Source: JAGVPT01 sp963717445
GTDB taxonomy: Bacteria > Bacteroidota > Ignavibacteria > UBA10030 > UBA8401
NCBI GenBank assembly: GCA_963717445.1
Contig: OY970334.1
Coordinates: 2,790,001 to 2,854,000, forward strand
Reading direction: 5' to 3'
DNA length: 64,000 nucleotides
Made by a program: the position numbers and the translations under genes. Numbering within the stretch: the stretch's first letter is position 1; every line of letters begins with the position of its first letter. Of this stretch, positions 34,702-43,246 are shown piece after piece. The notes beneath the pieces were generated by a model. It saw only the letters and a list, made by a program, of their open reading frames with translations. It ran no database searches and was not told the DNA's origin.

Positions 34702-37700
34702 TTACTTCAACAGCAGCATTTTCTTCACCTGAACAAATCGATTGTTTGGATCTTTCACGTTAACAGCATCGAGACGGTAGATGTACATCCCGGTCGAAAC
34801 GTTCGCGTTCCATTTCAGTTCGTACCAGCCCGCAGCTTGTTCACCATTGACTAATTCTGCAACAACCTGACCCAGTATATTATAGATTCGTAAACTGACA
34901 TGGCTAGTCGCCGGGAGGCCGTATTGAAGGGTAGTCGACGGGTTGAAAGGATTGGGATAATTCTGAGAGAGTGAATAGGAATTCGGAATCTCATTTTTCG
35001 TGCTTGCGACGGCTGTTATCACTTTGCCTGCGGGGACTCCAGTCCTTTGGTTATTTCCCTGGAAGGTGCCCCAGACAGGTACGCTCGTTATGTTCTTAAC
35101 TTTGTTCAAACGTGCTGTCATGGAAGTTCCGCGAGTTGAAGAATCGGCATTATCATAAAAGGCTATTAGTCTTCCGCCGATTGTTCCCGCGTACAGCACA
35201 CCGTTGTTGTACAACAACGGTGCGTCAATGCTGGTGCTGTCCTGATAGTACCAGTGAAGAACCTCATTGGTATCGATTGCAAAAACCTCTCCGCCATGAT
35301 TCCCAAAATAAATCATGTTGACATTAGAGATCGTGGGAGTAGAAAATATCGGTGCGCCGCTTGAATAGCTCCATTTAATGTTTCCACTCTGTATATCGAT
35401 TGCGTACAGTTTTCCGTCGGCACACCCGACGTACAGCGTTCCACTACCGTCTATGACCGGAGAACCATCGATGCTGCCCCCTACCTGCGTTTGCCACACA
35501 GTGCTTGCTTGTTGATTGGCCGGCATCGTTATCTTGTCAATCTTACCGGTTCCGGTACAGTAGTAGATATTTCCAGCGGCGTCAATCGCGGGCGACCCAA
35601 ATATTGAGTCCGCCAAACTGATCTGCCATGATGGAGTTGGAGATGCCGAGAGTGCATTTAAATCAAATCCGTACACGGTTCCCTTCACCGTGGCGACGAC
35701 GAGCTTTCTATCGAGCGTCATCGCAGCCGAGCCGACGATCGGTGCATCGGCAAAATAATTCCAGACCGCTTTTCCGGCTGTCCGATCCACTGCGACAAAA
35801 TTGCCATTTGCAACCCCAATGTAAATCAGATTCACGACCGAGTCTATTGCCGCGGTTGCAGAGAGTTCTCCTCCCAGAGGTAATGCCGGCCATAACGAAG
35901 TACCGTTTCCGGAAAATGCGTAAAGATTATTGTCGGAAGAGGCTATGTAGGCTGTCGTATCGTAGGCAATTGAACTCGACGACCGGATTTCTCCTCCAAC
36001 CTTGAGACTATAGAGAACATTGCCGACGGCGCTCATCCTGTAAACGGCATCGCCTGTGCCAATGACATAGAGAATATTTTCACCAAGCAAGCTCGGGCCT
36101 GCATACACTGGTCCATTGAGGGATGCCTTGAACATCAATCTATTGATCGTCGCTATGCTTGAATCTCTGGCCCCTTGATTGTCTTGTACCACAAGCTTGA
36201 CTTGATTTGTCCCCTGAGCGAAGCTGTATGTCAGGCTTGGTTGTTTGCTCAAAAGATTGCCGTTGACAAACCAGAATACGGAATCTACCGTTCCGTCGGG
36301 GTCAGAACTTCCTGTACTCGAAAAATTAAGCAACACTGACTGGATGTTTCCAGCATTTGGATCATACATGCTTTGCAAGCTTGCCGCATGAGGCGGTTGG
36401 TTAAATGGTGTTGCGGTAACTTCTGCACTAAATGTCCCCTCTAGGTATTGATTATTCTCTGTCGTAATCCTATAAAAATACTTCGTGCCATTCGTGAGAC
36501 CTGTGTCGATGTAAGAAGTGGCTGTTGTGCTGTCATGAAGAGTCGAAGCCGGTGATGATGTTCCTCGATATATTTTGTATTTAATGATATTTGAGCTTGA
36601 ACTCGCAAGCCATGTCAAGGATATTTTATCGTTTCCCGCAAGTGCTGAGAAGTTTGACGGGGGATTTACATCCGTCATAAAGTTCCACAGAGATGACCAA
36701 ACGCTTGTACTTCCTGAATCGAGTGTCATGACATGCCAATAATATATCGTGTTGCCCGCAAGTGTGCTGAGCTGTTTCGATGTCGTTGTTATATTAGAAT
36801 TGTCAAATGTTAAAGATAAAAAATTAGAATCGGTGGCAACTTGAAGTCGATACGCGAAAAGGCTTGGACTGGGCGAGATTGTAGTATCTGGGATAGTATC
36901 TGCGGCCATGTGAAGACGAGGTGTAGGAACATTCCGCAGGGACGAAAGGGGGGAATACGTTGTTAGAAGACGATTCGTAGGCGCATACGGTGCTTCATTC
37001 CATGACAATGTTGGCGACAACGGCTGTTTCACTGAGCCATTAGCTGGTGAAACAAGAGGTGGCGGATAGATCGAACGAGTCGTGAAGCGAGATGTTACCC
37101 AAGCGCTTGTGCTTCCCGAATCAAGTGTCATGAGACGCCAATAATACGTAGTGTTGCTCGCCAGAGTTCTGAGTTTTTCCGAGGTAGTCGTTATGGTAGA
37201 GCTGTCAAAGATTATTGCCGAAAAATTAGAATCTGTAGCAACTTGAAGGTGATACGCGAAGATGTATGGAATGGAGGAAATGTTAGTATCTGTAGCCGCT
37301 TGAAGATGATACGTCGAAGGGGGTAGTACACCGGCCGACCACGACAATGTTGGAGATAGCGGTTGATTAACCGAGCCGTTTGCCGGAGAGATCACACTCG
37401 GCGTAAGTATCGCGCGTGTCGTGAAATACCAGGCCGGCGACCAAGAACTTGTGTTTCCGGAATCGGTGGTTGCCACTCTCCAATAGTAGACCGTGTTACT
37501 CACTAGCGAAACAACTTGTTTTGAAGTCACCGTTAGTGAGGAATTGTCAAACACGGGTGAGGAAAACGTTGAATCCTTGGCAACTTGAAGATGATAGGTT
37601 GAGGGGTACACACCAGCCGACCACGACAATGTTGGAGCAAGGGGTTGATTGACTGAACCGTTTGCCGGAGCGATAACGTTTGGCGGAAGTATCAAGCGGG

Positions 37701-38961
37701 TTGTGAATTTCCAAGTTGACGACCACTGACTTTTTCCTGCGAGATTAGAACTCATTAACCTCCAATAATACGCTGTGTTGCTTGTTAGAGAGTTCACCCG
37801 CCTGGAATTTGTTGTGATTGTGGAGTCGTCATAGTCAATAGATGCAAATAATGAATCTTTTGAGACTTGTAGACGGTAACTAAAAGCAGCTGAATCTCCA
37901 ATCCAGTACAACGTTGGAGAAAGCGGCTGGTTCAACGTCGCACTGGATGGGGAATTCAAAATCGGCGGAGATAGGGCAGAGAAATAAGCAAGAGGGAGGC
38001 GCCAAACGGAGTTCCCAACTCCCGCAAAGAGATTTGTACTACTTACAATTATGGAATTTATTATTCCGCTAGTCAAACCGGTACCCGCCTTAGACCAGCT
38101 TGTGCCATTGTTGGTCGAGAGATAGACTCCTTCATCGGTCCCGGCAAAGAGATTCGTTCCGCCCGCTCCGTTGGGAGAGACCGCAAGAGATCTGACTGCA
38201 GCGAACGACGGCAAACCTGTCGGCAATCCTGTGTTGACTGCACTCCAGCTTGCACCGCTATCAGTGGAAAGAAAGATGCCATCGCCCGCCGTCCCTGCAT
38301 AAAGATTCGTGCCGTCGATCGCAAGAGTATTGATACTAGTTTCCGCCAAGCCAATATTCGATACAGTCCAACTTGCACCGTTATTGGTCGAGAGGTAGAC
38401 CGCAGGACCATCAGTAGTATTACTCGCGGCAAAGAGATTCATTCCATTGACCGCCAGGGCATACGTAACCCCGGGCCCGAAATGCGTCGCAGCCCAGCTT
38501 GCCCCGTTGTTGCTCGAAAGAAATACACCACCGCCAGTTCCAGCAAAGATATTCGTATCACTTATCGCAAGGGCTGAGATGCTTTTACTTAACAAACCGG
38601 TATTGACCGCAGTCCAATTCGCACCGTTGTTGGTCGAGAGATAAATTCCACGCTGAAAACCACTGCCATCTCCGGCAAAGATGTTTATTCCATTGATGGC
38701 AAGAGCATCGATCCGGGTACCGGAGGGCAAGCCAGTGTTGACCGCAGTCCAACTTATGCCGTTATTAGATGAAAGAAAGATGCCACCGCCTTCAGTTCCG
38801 GCAAAGAGGTTCGTACCCGAGACCGCAAGGGAATAGGTAGTGGTACTTGCGCCTGGTCCATTGGTTTTGACCCATTGAGCATGTAATGAATTGCAGGTGG
38901 TGAACAGCAAAAACACTACAGAAAGGAATCCCAAAGGAACAAGTCGGAAAATGTTTTTCAT
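34702..38961 (-). CDS. T9SS-secreted protein with BNR-like and PQQ-like propellers
   Basis: 1419 residues with a signal peptide (LGFLSVVFLLFTTCNSLHAQ). Seven or so repeats SLAVSGTNLFAGTxGGGIFLSSNNGxSWTAVNTGL (BNR/sortilin-like) form a first propeller up to about 330. Four copies of an Fn3/Ig-type unit (PTLSWSAG...YHLQVAKDSTF...YYWRVATTDSG) follow to about 790. An Fn3 domain precedes a PQQ-like propeller at about 1000-1330 (GGSIDGSPVIDGSGTLYVGCADGKLYAIDIQSGNIKW). The last 85 residues are a T9SS domain of the NYPNPFNPSTTLQYGLP subtype. Possibly a surface adhesin or scaffold; enzymatic motifs are absent. Confidence 0.85.
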   Translation of the reverse strand: MKNIFRLVPLGFLSVVFLLFTTCNSLHAQWVKTNGPGASTTTYSLAVSGTNLFAGTEGGGIFLSSNNGISWTAVNTGLPSGTRIDALAINGINIFAGDGSGFQRGIYLSTNNGANWTAVNTGLLSKSISALAISDTNIFAGTGGGVFLSSNNGASWAATHFGPGVTYALAVNGMNLFAASNTTDGPAVYLSTNNGASWTVSNIGLAETSINTLAIDGTNLYAGTAGDGIFLSTDSGASWSAVNTGLPTGLPSFAAVRSLAVSPNGAGGTNLFAGTDEGVYLSTNNGTSWSKAGTGLTSGIINSIIVSSTNLFAGVGNSVWRLPLAYFSALSPPILNSPSSATLNQPLSPTLYWIGDSAAFSYRLQVSKDSLFASIDYDDSTITTNSRRVNSLTSNTAYYWRLMSSNLAGKSQWSSTWKFTTRLILPPNVIAPANGSVNQPLAPTLSWSAGVYPSTYHLQVAKDSTFSSPVFDNSSLTVTSKQVVSLVSNTVYYWRVATTDSGNTSSWSPAWYFTTRAILTPSVISPANGSVNQPLSPTLSWSAGVLPPSTYHLQAATDTNISSIPYIFAYHLQVATDSNFSAIIFDSSTITTTSEKLRTLASNTTYYWRLMTLDSGSTSAWVTSRFTTRSIYPPPLVSPANGSVKQPLSPTLSWNEAPYAPTNRLLTTYSPLSSLRNVPTPRLHMAADTIPDTTISPSPSLFAYRLQVATDSNFLSLTFDNSNITTTSKQLSTLAGNTIYYWHVMTLDSGSTSVWSSLWNFMTDVNPPSNFSALAGNDKISLTWLASSSSNIIKYKIYRGTSSPASTLHDSTTATSYIDTGLTNGTKYFYRITTENNQYLEGTFSAEVTATPFNQPPHAASLQSMYDPNAGNIQSVLLNFSSTGSSDPDGTVDSVFWFVNGNLLSKQPSLTYSFAQGTNQVKLVVQDNQGARDSSIATINRLMFKASLNGPVYAGPSLLGENILYVIGTGDAVYRMSAVGNVLYSLKVGGEIRSSSSIAYDTTAYIASSDNNLYAFSGNGTSLWPALPLGGELSATAAIDSVVNLIYIGVANGNFVAVDRTAGKAVWNYFADAPIVGSAAMTLDRKLVVATVKGTVYGFDLNALSASPTPSWQISLADSIFGSPAIDAAGNIYYCTGTGKIDKITMPANQQASTVWQTQVGGSIDGSPVIDGSGTLYVGCADGKLYAIDIQSGNIKWSYSSGAPIFSTPTISNVNMIYFGNHGGEVFAIDTNEVLHWYYQDSTSIDAPLLYNNGVLYAGTIGGRLIAFYDNADSSTRGTSMTARLNKVKNITSVPVWGTFQGNNQRTGVPAGKVITAVASTKNEIPNSYSLSQNYPNPFNPSTTLQYGLPATSHVSLRIYNILGQVVAELVNGEQAAGWYELKWNANVSTGMYIYRLDAVNVKDPNNRFVQVKKMLLLK

Positions 38962-39571
38962 TGGCTTCTCTTTTCGTGAAATAGTGAAAGAGCAACTATA
39001 GCTAACTCTAGTACCAACACACTAGATAATTCGCTTGTCCGAACGGATCATATACCAAATGCGCATTCACCAAGTGGAATGTCGTAGTTTGTCTAAGAGC
39101 TCGGCGTTGAGTAGAACACTTGATGCCGCTTGATACAGACCGCTCTACTTTCAAACTAAGATAGATTCACGGATGTTTTCCCGTAAATCTTAATAAGTAT
39201 TTGCTAAATTGTAAGGCGTGCGAAATCGGGAGGGATACGGACCACGATGATGTCTCTTTCTCAAAAGCAAGTTTTTAAGAGCAAGAGCATCTACAAGGCC
39301 CGTTCAATTGTACTCTTCCTATGCACAAATGTCAAGCAGGTTGGGATCAGCCGGCTGATCTTGTGCTCAGCTGACCTATCCCACCCTCATGCAAAGAACG
39401 ATCTCAAGCCGAATGTTCTAGCGCGGTTTTCTATATTAAATCCTGTATTAAACCGCAGAAGTCGCCGATCTCGGGAAGAACTTTTTGTAAAAATACGAAA
39501 GAATCCTTGTCCACTTAGCAGTGGATTAATCATTAATAACTCATGTTACGCTGAAGGATAACAACCTATGT
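38962..39571. other. Intergenic stretch without a supported gene
   Basis: A 104-codon frame at 39247 on the plus strand has no Shine-Dalgarno, an unnatural composition and no family features, so it is not called. The upstream part is the leader of the BNR/PQQ gene; no promoter clearly matching the regional pattern was found. Confidence 0.5.
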
Positions 39572-39752
39572 TATGTCGCCCCTCTGGGTCTTGAACATAG
39601 ATACTTGTGCCTTACTACAACCATATCGCTCCTGTCGGAGCTTTGGAAATTGGCGTTATTCCTGTCAAAGTCCATTAGTTTATCGTCCCAGAGGGACGAC
39701 ATATTTGTAGAACGAATGATCCACCTGTCTTCAAACTCCGTAGGAGCGACAT
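39572..39752. repeat. Paired REP-like palindromes
   Basis: TATGTCGCCCCTCTGGG pairs with CCCAGAGGGACGACATA, and ATATCGCTCCTGTCGGAGC pairs with GCGACAT/TCCGTAGGAGCGACATA. Four nested inverted segments recall the double REP structures of Bacteroidota. Confidence 0.6.
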
Positions 39753-39906
39753 AAAAAACATTCTCACTATACCGTTTTTACTCAGCTCATCCCATCCTTT
39801 TGTTCTCATCGATAGTCATATTAAAGATATGGCTGATTATAGAAATATTTTTTCGTAACCTTGCAACGTATTTGCCGTATGCCATGAAAATAATTACAGG
39901 AATATC

Positions 39907-42153
39907 GTGAGTTTTGTAAAAGTTTTAGTCCTTCTGGCCTTTCTTTTCAGCGCTTTTTGGGTGCCTGAGGCTGTCGCGGCTGAAATTTCCAAGAATCAAA
40001 AGAGCTTTTCGGTCTCCGCCGTAAAAATACAAAACGACATTACGCTAACCGGGAGGCTCTCAGACCCTCTTTGGAGATCTGCACCTACCGTTGAATGTCC
40101 TTATGAAGTCCAGCCGGGGGAGAATACCCCCGCAAATCAGCGAACGTTTGTAAAAATACTTTACAATTCACGGTTCATCTATTTTGGCTTTGTGTGTTGC
40201 GACAATGCGCCATCTGCGATCCGCGCACATATTTCGGACAGGGACAATATTTTTGGCGATGATTTCGTTTTCGTCGCAATCGATACCTATGAAGATAATC
40301 AGCGTGCGTACGAATTCGTTGCTAATCCGTACGGTATACAAGGTGATTTGATGAGGACCGGAAGCAATGAGGATGCAAGCTGGGATGCCGTCTGGTATTC
40401 GAAAGGGACGCTCAACGATACGGGCTATGTTGTTGAAATTGCCGTACCGTTCAAAAGCATCCATTTTCCATCAAACAAATTACAGAATTGGACTATTGCG
40501 CTCATCAGAAACTTTCCGCGAGCAAGCCGGCAGCAATTCTCCTGGACACCTTTCGATAGAAATGACCCATGTTCCATCTGTCAAGGGGGAACATTGCGAG
40601 GATTGCGGGATCTTCAAGCGACAGGCACGTTTGAAGTTCTTCCTTACGTTATGGGATTTCAATCGGGGAATCTCACCGATGAAAATGACCCGACTTCCCA
40701 ATTCTCCAACGGGAAGGTTGACGGGCGCGTCGGCGGAGGAGTGAAATTTTCGCCCAACCCAAGCTTATTCGCCGAGGCTGTCATCAATCCGGATTTCAGT
40801 CAGGTTGAATCCGACGCAACGCAGATCAGCGTCAATTCGAGCTATGCGATTTACTATCCCGAGAAACGGCCCTTCTTCTTGGACGGCGCAGATATATTCA
40901 ATACGCAATTCACCGATTTTTATTCCCGTATGATCAACAATCCGATCGGCGCTGCAAAACTTATTGAAAAATCGGACGGGCTTACCATTGCCTATCTTAC
41001 AGCAAGCGATAGAAATTCTCCGTTCACTATTGCCCAAGAGGAGGGGAGCGAATCGGCCGAAACATCTCTGCGGTCCTATTCGAACATTCTGCGCGCAAAA
41101 TATGATTTTGGCACGCAATCATTTCTCGGCGCGCTGGGAACCGCAAGGAATTTTACCGATGCACACAATTACACCGGAGGCATTGACTGGAATTTATATC
41201 TTACATCCAATTATTCTATCCGTGGCCAGCTGCTGGCTTCGAATACAAAAGAAGTTAACGATACCACCATCTTCGCCGACAACAGTTTTTTCGGCAGCAC
41301 AAAGTACACCCCCGGATTTGACGGTCAAACATACAACGGCACCGCATTGTATTCGCAGTTTCGGCGTGATGCGAGAGATTACAGTTTCTACCTGACGTAT
41401 CAAAATATTTCGCCGACATTCCAGGCAGAGAACGGCTTCATTACCGAAAACGATTTGCGCATAGTTGATTTGCAGAATTACTATAATTTTTATCCGGTGA
41501 ATTCCCTGATCGATCAGGGCCAGCTATGGATGGAGAACAATCTCCAGTTCGATTATATTAATTCGCGGAAACAGGACTGGACGGTCGCCGGAATATATTT
41601 GCAGCTGAAGAGCCAGACAAACATCAATTTGTTTTTTCTACCTTATAACGAAGAATTATATCATAGCGTACGATTCAATAAGATCAACCGCGGGGAGCTT
41701 CAGGTTAATTCTGCCCCGGCGACGTATATTTCCGCTTCGCTGGATGTGCAGCTTGGAAGGTTCATTGATCGCGATTCCGCTCTGCTCGGATACGGTCACA
41801 ACATCACGGCGTCGGTTGCGCTGAAACCAACGTCACAACTGGAACTTGATATATCGTACTCACGGTCGCGATTGTCGGACGTTTCCACCCAAGAGCTTTT
41901 TTATGATGGATACATCACAAGGTTCACGGGAATCTATCAATTCAGCTCCGATGTTTTTCTCCGGCTTATCGGACAATATGATCAATTTAATAAAGCTGTT
42001 GAAATTGACCCGCTCCTGAGTTACAAGCTGAATCCTTTTACCATCTGCTATGTGGGTTCGACGCACGACCTGACTGACTTTGATAGCCCGTACGGCTTCG
42101 AACAAACCGAGCGCCAATTTTTTATTAAGCTGCAATATCTCTGGAGAGAGTAA
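39907..42153 (+). CDS. CBM9-like/DUF5916 outer-membrane-type protein
   Basis: 748 residues from a GTG with AGGA six bases upstream. Signal peptide: VKVLVLLAFLFSAFWVPEAVAA. Residues 35-215 match a carbohydrate-binding family 9-like domain (ITLTGRLSDPLW, ILYNSRFIYFGFVCCDNAP, GDDFVFVAIDTYEDNQRAYEFVANPYGIQGD). The remaining 500 residues are the DUF5916 part (PYVMGFQSGN, VNSSYAIYYPEKRPFFLDGADIF), rich in aromatic beta strands like an outer-membrane barrel, and end in an aromatic (QYLWRE). Probably an outer-membrane protein handling glycans or peptides; the substrate is unknown. Confidence 0.85.
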   Translation: MSFVKVLVLLAFLFSAFWVPEAVAAEISKNQKSFSVSAVKIQNDITLTGRLSDPLWRSAPTVECPYEVQPGENTPANQRTFVKILYNSRFIYFGFVCCDNAPSAIRAHISDRDNIFGDDFVFVAIDTYEDNQRAYEFVANPYGIQGDLMRTGSNEDASWDAVWYSKGTLNDTGYVVEIAVPFKSIHFPSNKLQNWTIALIRNFPRASRQQFSWTPFDRNDPCSICQGGTLRGLRDLQATGTFEVLPYVMGFQSGNLTDENDPTSQFSNGKVDGRVGGGVKFSPNPSLFAEAVINPDFSQVESDATQISVNSSYAIYYPEKRPFFLDGADIFNTQFTDFYSRMINNPIGAAKLIEKSDGLTIAYLTASDRNSPFTIAQEEGSESAETSLRSYSNILRAKYDFGTQSFLGALGTARNFTDAHNYTGGIDWNLYLTSNYSIRGQLLASNTKEVNDTTIFADNSFFGSTKYTPGFDGQTYNGTALYSQFRRDARDYSFYLTYQNISPTFQAENGFITENDLRIVDLQNYYNFYPVNSLIDQGQLWMENNLQFDYINSRKQDWTVAGIYLQLKSQTNINLFFLPYNEELYHSVRFNKINRGELQVNSAPATYISASLDVQLGRFIDRDSALLGYGHNITASVALKPTSQLELDISYSRSRLSDVSTQELFYDGYITRFTGIYQFSSDVFLRLIGQYDQFNKAVEIDPLLSYKLNPFTICYVGSTHDLTDFDSPYGFEQTERQFFIKLQYLWRE

Positions 42154-42419
42154 GCAGCCGCTCGCCATTGCCGACCTTTTCGTTCATTCCAAATTTCCAT
42201 CCTCTATTTCATCCCTCTTGCCACGAATGCGCTAGACCCAAACGTCGCATCGTTTTCTGAATAAAAAGCAGAATGAATCTCGATTGCGGCTAATCTTAGC
42301 CGACTCCGGCTTCAAGCGGATGATGACATCGTTTAGGTCGTCAAACGATTTCGACGGGAAAAAATTTTATCGAGATTCCTGACTCAGAACTACGCACCAA
42401 GGACCACGAACTCCCAGAG

Positions 42420-42451
42420 TTGTGCAATTTCAGAAAATCTTCGTATATTTG
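42420..42451 (+). promoter_or_regulatory. Bacteroidota-type promoter of the GroES-like gene
   Basis: TTG, 21 bases, TATATTTG, a close match to the TTG-N19-21-TAnnTTTG consensus of the group, placed 21 bases before the start codon. Confidence 0.7.
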
Positions 42452-42472
42452 TGCACGAAGGGATCGGCGAAG

Positions 42473-42859
42473 ATGGAAACATCACTGAAAAAGAAAATCA
42501 TTCTTGTCGGCGACAAAGTACTGGTCTCACCGGAAAAAGACCAGGAGAAAACGTCCCACGGATTGTATTTACCCCCCGGTGTGAAAGAAAAAGAAAAGGT
42601 TCAAAGCGGCTACATTGTGAAGGTCGGCCCGGGATATCCGGTCGTCAATCCAAATTATGTCGATCAGGAACCATGGTCGACGACTCCGAAAGAACCGGTG
42701 AAATACATTCCGCTTCAGGTTGAAGAAGGGGATTATGCGATTTTTCTTCGGGACTCAGCAATCGAAATCGAATACGAGGGAGAACAATATCTCATCGTTC
42801 AGCAATCATCGTTGTTGATGCTGATCAGGCGAAGTGCGTTTCCCGAGATCGGATTATGA
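42473..42859 (+). CDS. GroES-like co-chaperonin family protein
   Basis: 128 residues from METSLKKKIILVGDKVLV. The GroES fold is visible: VGDKVLVSPEKDQEKTSHGLYLPPGVKEKEKVQSGYIVKVGPG, then VEEGDYAIFLRDSAIEIEYEGEQYLIVQQSSLLM. The mobile loop is T-S-H-G-L-Y-L-P. It is longer than GroES (about 97) because of an insertion (YPVVNPNYVDQEPWSTTPKEPVKYI). No GroEL is adjacent, so it is probably a paralogue with a specialised role. It has a strong promoter. Confidence 0.82.
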   Translation: METSLKKKIILVGDKVLVSPEKDQEKTSHGLYLPPGVKEKEKVQSGYIVKVGPGYPVVNPNYVDQEPWSTTPKEPVKYIPLQVEEGDYAIFLRDSAIEIEYEGEQYLIVQQSSLLMLIRRSAFPEIGL

Positions 42860-43131
42860 ATAGGACGGATGACCCCCGCATTTTTAGCGAAGCAAACATT
42901 CATCGGCAATTGCAGACTGCACCATTCACACAGGGGTTTTACACTCTTACATTCTACACGGAAAACGGGAAACCCGCCACCCACACAACAAACACGGTTT
43001 CTGAGTTCTATCTTTACCCTTCCGGTGGGACGTTGCGCGACAGCACCTTCAACATTGTATTTTATGATTCTCAGTTCGATACATACAGAGGTTTCAAGCC
43101 ACCACACCTAGAGAGAAAAATTAAGAATTAA
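42856..43131 (+). CDS. Small hypothetical protein
   Basis: 91 residues. Its ATG overlaps the stop of the GroES-like gene (ATGA), which suggests translational coupling. There is no signal peptide and no known domain. The composition is mixed (FTQGFYTLTFYTENGKPATHT), so it could be a real small protein or a chance frame. Confidence 0.3.
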   Translation: MNRTDDPRIFSEANIHRQLQTAPFTQGFYTLTFYTENGKPATHTTNTVSEFYLYPSGGTLRDSTFNIVFYDSQFDTYRGFKPPHLERKIKN

Positions 43132-43200
43132 GAATTATGAACGATCTTTTAGCTCTGCTAATGCCAAATTCTTAATTATTAATTTTTAATTCTTAATTAA
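43120..43200. repeat. AT-rich inverted repeat
   Basis: AATTAAGAATTAAGAATTATG on the left pairs with AATTCTTAATTATTAATTTTT and AATTCTTAATT on the right, a simple-sequence hairpin often seen between genes in this group. Confidence 0.5.
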
Positions 43201-43246
43201 AAAGTGTTTGTCCTTCGATATGAACAAAGCATTCTAAAGGTACTCC

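Noticed and set aside
39247..39561. 104-codon open frame on the plus strand
   Set aside because: No Shine-Dalgarno, unnatural composition, no recognisable family, and it overlaps the leader region of a divergent gene.
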